11,177 nucleotides of DNA from Clostridiales bacterium (GTDB taxonomy: Bacteria > Bacillota > Clostridia > Saccharofermentanales > UBA5734). Location: contig DOFA01000055.1 of assembly GCA_003532195.1 (NCBI GenBank), forward strand, positions 1-11,177, written 5' to 3'. The translations under genes and the position numbers were made by a program. Of this stretch, positions 6,950-11,177 are shown piece after piece (the first letter of the stretch is position 1; every line of letters begins with the position of its first letter). Under the pieces are notes generated by a model. The model saw nothing but the letters and a program-made list of their open reading frames with translations. It did no database searches and was not told where the DNA came from.

Positions 6950-7765
6950 ATGAATATCAGCTGTTTGCCTGTATCACTTTTTGCGAAAATTTCCAGCGGC
7001 GCCATGAGCCTTGAAGACTGGATCAGGGAAGCAGCCGGGATTGGCCTGGATGGATTCGACCTCAGTATCGTCATGATCAAGAATCATACGCCGGCATATC
7101 TGGCGCAGCTCAAGCAGGCATTCAGCATCCTGCCGGCTGTCATGGCCACGACCTATCCGGACTTCACCCATCCCGATCCGGCGCAGCGCCGCCGGGAACT
7201 GGATTACTGCCTGGCTGACATCGCGCTGTGTTCCCAGATGGGCATCCGGTATCTGCGTGTCCTGGCTGGGCAGGCTCACCCGTCGGTCTCGCAAAGTGAC
7301 GGAATCTCAACCGCTCTGGAAAACCTTTGGCAAGCTGCCGCCGCTGCCAGGTCGAACGGCGTCACACTGCTTTATGAGAATCACTCCAAGCCGTCTGCCT
7401 GGCAATATGTTGACTTCAGCTATCCGATCGATATTTTCTTTGCTATCCTGGACGGGTTAAAGGGGTCAGGAATTTGCCTGAACTTCGACATCGGCAACGT
7501 CAGTTCACTGGGGCTTGACCCGCTGGAGATCCTGCCGCGCGTCTATGACCGGATCGAGACTATCCACGTTTCTGACATGAAGCAGGTCGGGGCTTTTTCA
7601 CCTGTAGCCATTGGCACCGGCGCAGTCCCGCTGCATGGGGTTTTCAGCTGGTTAAAGAGAAGCGGGTTCGATGGCTGGTTATGTTTGGAAGAGGCCAGCA
7701 ATCAAGGCCTGGCCGGCATCAGGCAGGCGGTCGATTTTGTCCGTGCGGCCTGGGAAAAAGCCTGA
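6950..7765 (+). CDS. Xylose isomerase-like TIM-barrel sugar epimerase/isomerase
   Basis: This 271-residue protein belongs to the AP endonuclease 2 / xylose isomerase-like TIM-barrel family (IolE, IolI, ketose 3-epimerases and others). Expected metal-binding positions are visible: E143 (LLYENHS), D180 (CLNFDIGN), H206 (ETIHVSDM) and E247 (WLCLEEAS). The family's Gly-rich turn before the last strands is present as GTGAVPLHG (222-230). The likely role is metal-dependent isomerisation, epimerisation or dehydration of a sugar, keto-sugar or inositol derivative in the cytoplasm. The start is supported by AGGTGG 10 bases before the ATG. It is the first gene of a closely packed plus-strand string and lies 41 bp before the dehydrogenase. 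The C-glycoside-cleaving alpha subunits belong to the same fold, but no small beta-subunit gene is seen beside it. Family is firm; substrate is unknown. Confidence 0.82.
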   Translation: MNISCLPVSLFAKISSGAMSLEDWIREAAGIGLDGFDLSIVMIKNHTPAYLAQLKQAFSILPAVMATTYPDFTHPDPAQRRRELDYCLADIALCSQMGIRYLRVLAGQAHPSVSQSDGISTALENLWQAAAAARSNGVTLLYENHSKPSAWQYVDFSYPIDIFFAILDGLKGSGICLNFDIGNVSSLGLDPLEILPRVYDRIETIHVSDMKQVGAFSPVAIGTGAVPLHGVFSWLKRSGFDGWLCLEEASNQGLAGIRQAVDFVRAAWEKA

Positions 7766-7793
7766 TCCATATAGGCGATCGTGTTATGAATGG

Positions 7794-7798
7794 AGGAG
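7794..7798 (+). promoter_or_regulatory. Ribosome binding site of the SDR gene
   Basis: AGGAG within TGGAGGAGCC sits 8 bases before the ATG at 7807. It lies downstream of the alternative ATG at 7786, so it excludes that start and the longer in-frame extension back to 7681, which overlaps the upstream gene. Confidence 0.7.
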
Positions 7799-7806
7799 CC
7801 AGCCTT

Positions 7807-8598
7807 ATGCAAAGACTTGAAGGCAAATCGATTGTCATAACCGGGGGAACCAAGGGCGTTGGCCGCAGGGTCGCTCTGGCTGCTGTTTCGGCTGGGGCTT
7901 GTGTCACTTTTGCCGGGCGGGACGAACAGGCGGCCGCAGAAATTATCAAGGAATGCGGGCCCGAGAAGAGAACCAGGATCCAGTTTGCGGCCGGTGACCT
8001 GAGAAAACCGGCTGATTGTGAAAAGCTGATGCAAACAGCCGCCCAAGCCTATGGCGGCATCGACGGATTGTTCAACTATGCCGGCATCCTGCCCGCCGCC
8101 ACACTAATGGAAACCACCGCTGAGCTTTTTGATGATGTCTTTGCCATTGATGTGAAAGGCCCGTTCTTTTGCTGCAAATATGTTCTGCCGTATTTGCTCG
8201 ACCGGCAGGGCGGCTCCATTGTCAACACCGGATCCGTCCATGCCTATGCCGGCGAAATCGATCGCGCCGCCTATGCCTGCGCCAAGGGCGCCCTGCTGAC
8301 CTTGACCAAACACCTGTCGATGAATTATGCCCGGGACAAGATCCGGTGCAATTGGCTGACCATGGGCTGGGTGCCGACACCCGGAGAGCTTGCCCTGCGC
8401 CAGGCGGAAGGCAGGGAAGCCGGATGGCTTGACAAAATAGGCCGGGAGGTCATGCCGATGGGCCGCCTGCAGACGGTTGAGGACCATGTTGAGGCGATTT
8501 TGTATCTGCTGTCCGACGCGTCCAGTCAGGTTACCGGCAGCGAGCTTCAGATGACAGGCGGATTTTGGCCGGCAGCGCCGACCTATCAGCACCGATGA
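7807..8598 (+). CDS. Short-chain dehydrogenase/reductase (SDR)
   Basis: This 263-residue classical SDR probably oxidises or reduces a hydroxyl or keto group of a sugar or polyol with NAD(P). The cofactor motif TGGTKGVG is at 12-19, followed by NYAG (90-93, normally NNAG). Catalytic residues are S143 (NTGSVHAYAG), Y156 and K160 (YACAK). The C-terminal SDR signature is SDASSQVTGSELQMTGG (236-252). Arg/Asp in AGRDEQ (37-42), after the second strand, leave the NAD versus NADP choice open. The residue aligning with the tetrad Asn is Asp115 (VFAIDVKG). The start at 7807 is set by its ribosome site. The gene follows the TIM-barrel gene by 41 bp, and its stop is 8 bp before the lactonase start. Family is certain; substrate is not. 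Confidence 0.9.
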   Translation: MQRLEGKSIVITGGTKGVGRRVALAAVSAGACVTFAGRDEQAAAEIIKECGPEKRTRIQFAAGDLRKPADCEKLMQTAAQAYGGIDGLFNYAGILPAATLMETTAELFDDVFAIDVKGPFFCCKYVLPYLLDRQGGSIVNTGSVHAYAGEIDRAAYACAKGALLTLTKHLSMNYARDKIRCNWLTMGWVPTPGELALRQAEGREAGWLDKIGREVMPMGRLQTVEDHVEAILYLLSDASSQVTGSELQMTGGFWPAAPTYQHR

Positions 8599-8606
8599 GG
8601 GATATC

Positions 8607-9497
8607 ATGCTTCAGGTTGCAGTCAGAATGCGGTCAATACTTGGCGAAGGGCCCTGCTGGGATGAAAGATCCGGCCATCTTTACTGGATTGATATTCTTG
8701 GGCCCTACATCCATCGGTTTGATCCGTCCGACGGCTCTGTAAAAACATGGTCAACCGGTCAGGCGATTGGCTGCCTGGCTTTGCGGGAATCGTCCGGATT
8801 AGTATGCGCCATGGAGCAAGGGATATATTCCTTTGATCCGGAACGGGGCGCCTTTGCCAGATTGATCGGCCGCCCGGACGCCGATCTGGCGAACAATCGG
8901 TTCAACGACGGGAAATGCGACCCGAATGGCCGCTTTATTGCCGGAACCATGTCCCAGGACGAAAATGAAGGGCACGGCGACAAGACTCCGGCCGGCACCC
9001 TGTTTCGCGTCAATCCGGATTGGAGCGTCAAGGCGCTGCTGAAAAATGTGTCCATATCCAATGGATTGGCCTGGTCAAGCGACGGCAGAACCCTGTATTT
9101 TATCGATTCGCCGACCCGGCAGGTCAGGGCTTTCGATTACGATCCAAAGGCCGGTGAGATTGGCAAACAGCGGGTGGCGGTCGATTTTCACAAAGAATCC
9201 GGCATTCCGGACGGCATGACCATCGATGCCGAGGGCCGGCTGTGGATCGCCCATTGGGCCGGCTGGCGAGTTTCCTGCTGGAATCCGGTTTCGGGGGAAA
9301 AGCTGGAGGAAATCATGCTTCCCTGCCAGAACGTCACTTGCTGTGCCTTTGGCGGATGTGATTTAACGGACCTCTATATCACCACAGCCGTGATCGGCCT
9401 GGATCAAGATCAGCAAGCCAGCCAGCCGGACGCCGGAAGTTTGTTCTGTATCAAAACACAGGTGCCCGGTCTTGCGCCGCACCGCTTTGCCGGATAA
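8607..9497 (+). CDS. SMP-30/gluconolactonase family lactonase
   Basis: This 296-residue six-bladed propeller enzyme of the SMP-30/gluconolaconase/LRE family is expected to open a sugar lactone to the sugar acid using one divalent metal. Expected metal and active-site residues are visible: E14 (ILGEGPCWDE), N100 (RFNDGKCDPNGRF), N152 (SISNGLAWSSDG) and D202 (GIPDGMTIDAEGRLW). Length matches the family. Two ATGs fit: 8595, which overlaps the SDR stop but has no ribosome site, and 8607, which has GAGGG five bases upstream. I chose 8607. Sitting between two dehydrogenase genes, it suggests that one of them makes a lactone. No signal peptide is seen, so it should be cytosolic. Family assignment is firm; the lactone is unknown. 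Confidence 0.9.
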   Translation: MLQVAVRMRSILGEGPCWDERSGHLYWIDILGPYIHRFDPSDGSVKTWSTGQAIGCLALRESSGLVCAMEQGIYSFDPERGAFARLIGRPDADLANNRFNDGKCDPNGRFIAGTMSQDENEGHGDKTPAGTLFRVNPDWSVKALLKNVSISNGLAWSSDGRTLYFIDSPTRQVRAFDYDPKAGEIGKQRVAVDFHKESGIPDGMTIDAEGRLWIAHWAGWRVSCWNPVSGEKLEEIMLPCQNVTCCAFGGCDLTDLYITTAVIGLDQDQQASQPDAGSLFCIKTQVPGLAPHRFAG

Positions 9498-9527
9498 TTA
9501 AAACGCATTTTCCAGGGGGATGAAGCA

Positions 9528-10547
9528 ATGAAAGCACTTGTCTACCAGGGACCTTTTCATTTGGAAATTGAGGAACGGAAAAAGCCTGTTCCCAAACCGG
9601 GCGAGGTCCTGATCGAAGTCAAGGCTTGCGGGATCTGCGGCTCGGATATCCACGGCTATGCAGGAAAGACCGGCAGAAGAACGCCCCCGGTTATCATGGG
9701 CCATGAATTTTCCGGAATACTTTCAGGTATCGGGAGCGAGGTTCAGGATTTGATCAAGGGACAGCGTGTTACAGTACAACCCTTGCTGTCCTGCGGCGAA
9801 TGTGCGGACTGCCGGTCTGGGCGGAGAGCGCAATGTGCCTATAAGAGCTGTCTCGGGGCGATGTCCAGAGACGGGGCGATGACGGAATATCTTTGTGTTG
9901 ACCAGCATCATGTGAGGATATTGCCGGAAGAAGTCAGTTTCGCGCAGGCGGCGGTTGTCGAACCGCTGGCTGTAGCTTACAGGGCTGTGAATTCCCAGGA
10001 GGTCAAAGGCAAAACCGTCTTCGTTGCCGGGGTCGGGACGATTGGGCTGCTCACGGTGATGATGCTTGCCGCCAGAGGCGCCCGGCAGATTATTGTCTCT
10101 GACAGGAGCGAGTACCGCTTGAACCTGGCCAGCCGTTTGGGGGCCGGTATGACTCTGAATGCGGCTCATGATGATTTCAGCCGGCAAATTGCCAGCCTGT
10201 CCGAAGGGAAAGGCATTGACCTGTCCTTTGAGGCGGTCGGCATCGGGCCAACAGTATCCCAGGCGCTGGACTGCCTGAAAAAGGGCGGGCATTGCGTCTG
10301 GATCGGCAATTCAGCCAAGATGATCGAGCTGAACATGCAGCAGGTTGTCACCCGCGAACTCTCCATTTCCGGAACCTACGGTTATTCTGATGATGATTTT
10401 TCCCAGGCGCTCACGATGATTTCCAGCGGCAAGATTGCCGCCAGCTCGATTGTCGACCGGCAGGTTTCGCTGGAAGAAGCCCCGGCAGTTTTTGACAGCC
10501 TTGCCCGGGGAGCCGACCAGCCCGTCAAGTGCTTGATCGTGTTTTAA
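9528..10547 (+). CDS. Zinc-dependent medium-chain alcohol/polyol dehydrogenase
   Basis: This 339-residue MDR-family enzyme resembles sorbitol, galactitol-phosphate and threonine dehydrogenases. Catalytic zinc ligands are C37 (GICGSDIHG), H59-E60 (MGHEFSG) and E145 (VVEPLAV). The structural zinc site is C89, C92, C95 and C103 (CGECADC...C). The Rossmann motif GVGTIG is at 168-173, and D192 (IVSDRSEYR) at the end of the second strand favours NAD. It probably oxidises a secondary alcohol or anomeric carbon of a sugar or polyol. AGGGGG lies 8 bases before the ATG. It is 30 bp after the lactonase gene and 35 bp before the glycosidase gene, so it fits the same transcript. Family is certain; substrate is inferred from context only. 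Confidence 0.9.
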   Translation: MKALVYQGPFHLEIEERKKPVPKPGEVLIEVKACGICGSDIHGYAGKTGRRTPPVIMGHEFSGILSGIGSEVQDLIKGQRVTVQPLLSCGECADCRSGRRAQCAYKSCLGAMSRDGAMTEYLCVDQHHVRILPEEVSFAQAAVVEPLAVAYRAVNSQEVKGKTVFVAGVGTIGLLTVMMLAARGARQIIVSDRSEYRLNLASRLGAGMTLNAAHDDFSRQIASLSEGKGIDLSFEAVGIGPTVSQALDCLKKGGHCVWIGNSAKMIELNMQQVVTRELSISGTYGYSDDDFSQALTMISSGKIAASSIVDRQVSLEEAPAVFDSLARGADQPVKCLIVF

Positions 10548-10582
10548 TTTTACAGTAGTAGGATCGGTCTGGAGGAAAAACA

Positions 10583-11177
10583 ATGAATAATCATGACAAA
10601 CCAGTGCCTGGCTGCGTCAACAAGCAAACGCCATCGCTATCCACCTACTTTACTTGGAATAACAACTGCCTGGAGGGTGCGACAGCTGGACAGACCCTGA
10701 TTAATCTGGATTTTTTCCAGTGGCTCCATGACGAATACGGTTTTATTTTGGATATTTATACTTTCGATACAGGCGCTCTAGACTGTTATGGCGCCAGTTT
10801 CTATGGCCATCTGGATTCAGAGCGAACCAAACGCCAATTCCCGGGCGGATTTGGCCCGATCGTGCAAAAAGCCGCGAATATGGGAACACGGCTGGGAATC
10901 TGGTGCGGTCCGGACGGATTTGGCGACACACCGGAAGAAGAGGCAGCCCGCATCAAGCAGATGGTCGACCTTTGCCGGGTCTATCACTTTAAACACTTTA
11001 AACTGGATGGCTGCTGCGGTCCGCTGCGTGAGGAAAAGGACGAAGCTTTTATCCGGATGGTTACCGAGTGCCGCAAGTACGCGCCGGATCTGATCATACA
11101 AAATCACTGTATCAATCTGTATCGCGGCCTGCCGTTCGCGACAACGGCATTTTGGGGTAATAGCGAGATGTACATCG
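10583..11177 (+). CDS. Alpha-galactosidase-like (GH36/GH27-type) glycosidase, 3' end outside window
   Basis: The frame is open from ATG 10583 to the last base (198 codons plus one base), so the gene continues beyond the window. GGAGG 7 bases upstream supports the start. The visible part looks like the beginning of a TIM barrel of the GH36/GH27 clan. GFILDIYTFDTGALD (53-67) is a strand-loop segment. RQFPGGFGPIVQKAANMGTR (84-103) and LGIWCGPDGFGD (104-115) resemble the segment directing the residue toward the Lys-x-Asp motif. HFKLDG (138-143) gives candidate nucleophile D142. There is no signal peptide, and no N-terminal beta-supersandwich domain as in long GH36 enzymes. It is the fifth gene of the string and probably supplies the sugar for the enzymes before it. 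Family is likely but not certain, because the acid/base region is not visible. Confidence 0.7.
   Translation, partial: MNNHDKPVPGCVNKQTPSLSTYFTWNNNCLEGATAGQTLINLDFFQWLHDEYGFILDIYTFDTGALDCYGASFYGHLDSERTKRQFPGGFGPIVQKAANMGTRLGIWCGPDGFGDTPEEEAARIKQMVDLCRVYHFKHFKLDGCCGPLREEKDEAFIRMVTECRKYAPDLIIQNHCINLYRGLPFATTAFWGNSEMYI

Noticed and set aside
6950..7765. Alpha subunit of a C-glycoside-cleaving enzyme
   Set aside because: The fold fits, but the small partner subunit gene expected beside it is absent from the window and the next genes are all accounted for.

Overview
The window reads as chromosomal DNA of an anaerobic, carbohydrate-using bacterium, most likely a Firmicute (Clostridia or Negativicutes type). 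This rests on strong purine-rich ribosome binding sites (GGAGG, AGGAG, AGGGGG), a PocR-domain AraC regulator, a stand-alone URO-D family protein and several glycoside hydrolases. The taxonomic guess is an inference, with no rRNA or tRNA to support it. Composition is uneven. The first 2.7 kb is visibly more AT-rich (a sampled line at 301-360 is 43% GC) than the middle (a sampled line at 5461-5520 is 65% GC).

Layout. Positions 1-2397 (+) hold the 3' part of a large GH2-type beta-glycosidase whose start lies outside the window. Facing it on the minus strand is a two-gene unit: an AMP-forming fatty acyl-CoA ligase-like enzyme (2739-4448), then a small membrane-anchored protein gene (2458-2738) that starts immediately after the ligase stop codon and is interrupted by a one-base frameshift in an A5 run. 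The 382-bp gap 4449-4830 carries two tandem copies of a ~101-bp imperfectly palindromic repeat, followed by a good promoter with a palindrome over its -35 box. That promoter reads into a URO-D superfamily protein (4831-5970). The URO-D gene overlaps tail-to-tail by 26 bp with a minus-strand PocR/AraC regulator (5945-6811).

Divergent from the regulator, a tight plus-strand gene string (gaps of 8-41 bp) runs to the window end: a xylose isomerase-like TIM-barrel epimerase/isomerase, a short-chain dehydrogenase, an SMP-30/gluconolactonase-family lactonase, a zinc-dependent medium-chain dehydrogenase, and the 5' part of a GH36/GH27-like glycosidase that is cut by the window edge.

How it may work together (inference): a glycosidase releases a sugar, the two NAD(P)-type dehydrogenases and the lactonase oxidise it and open a lactone, and the TIM-barrel enzyme isomerises or epimerises the product. 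The divergent PocR/AraC protein is the obvious candidate regulator, and the URO-D protein may belong to the same regulon. The substrate cannot be read from the sequence. No transporter, kinase, dehydratase or aldolase that would complete a pathway is visible here. I see no CRISPR array, transposase, phage gene or RNA gene.
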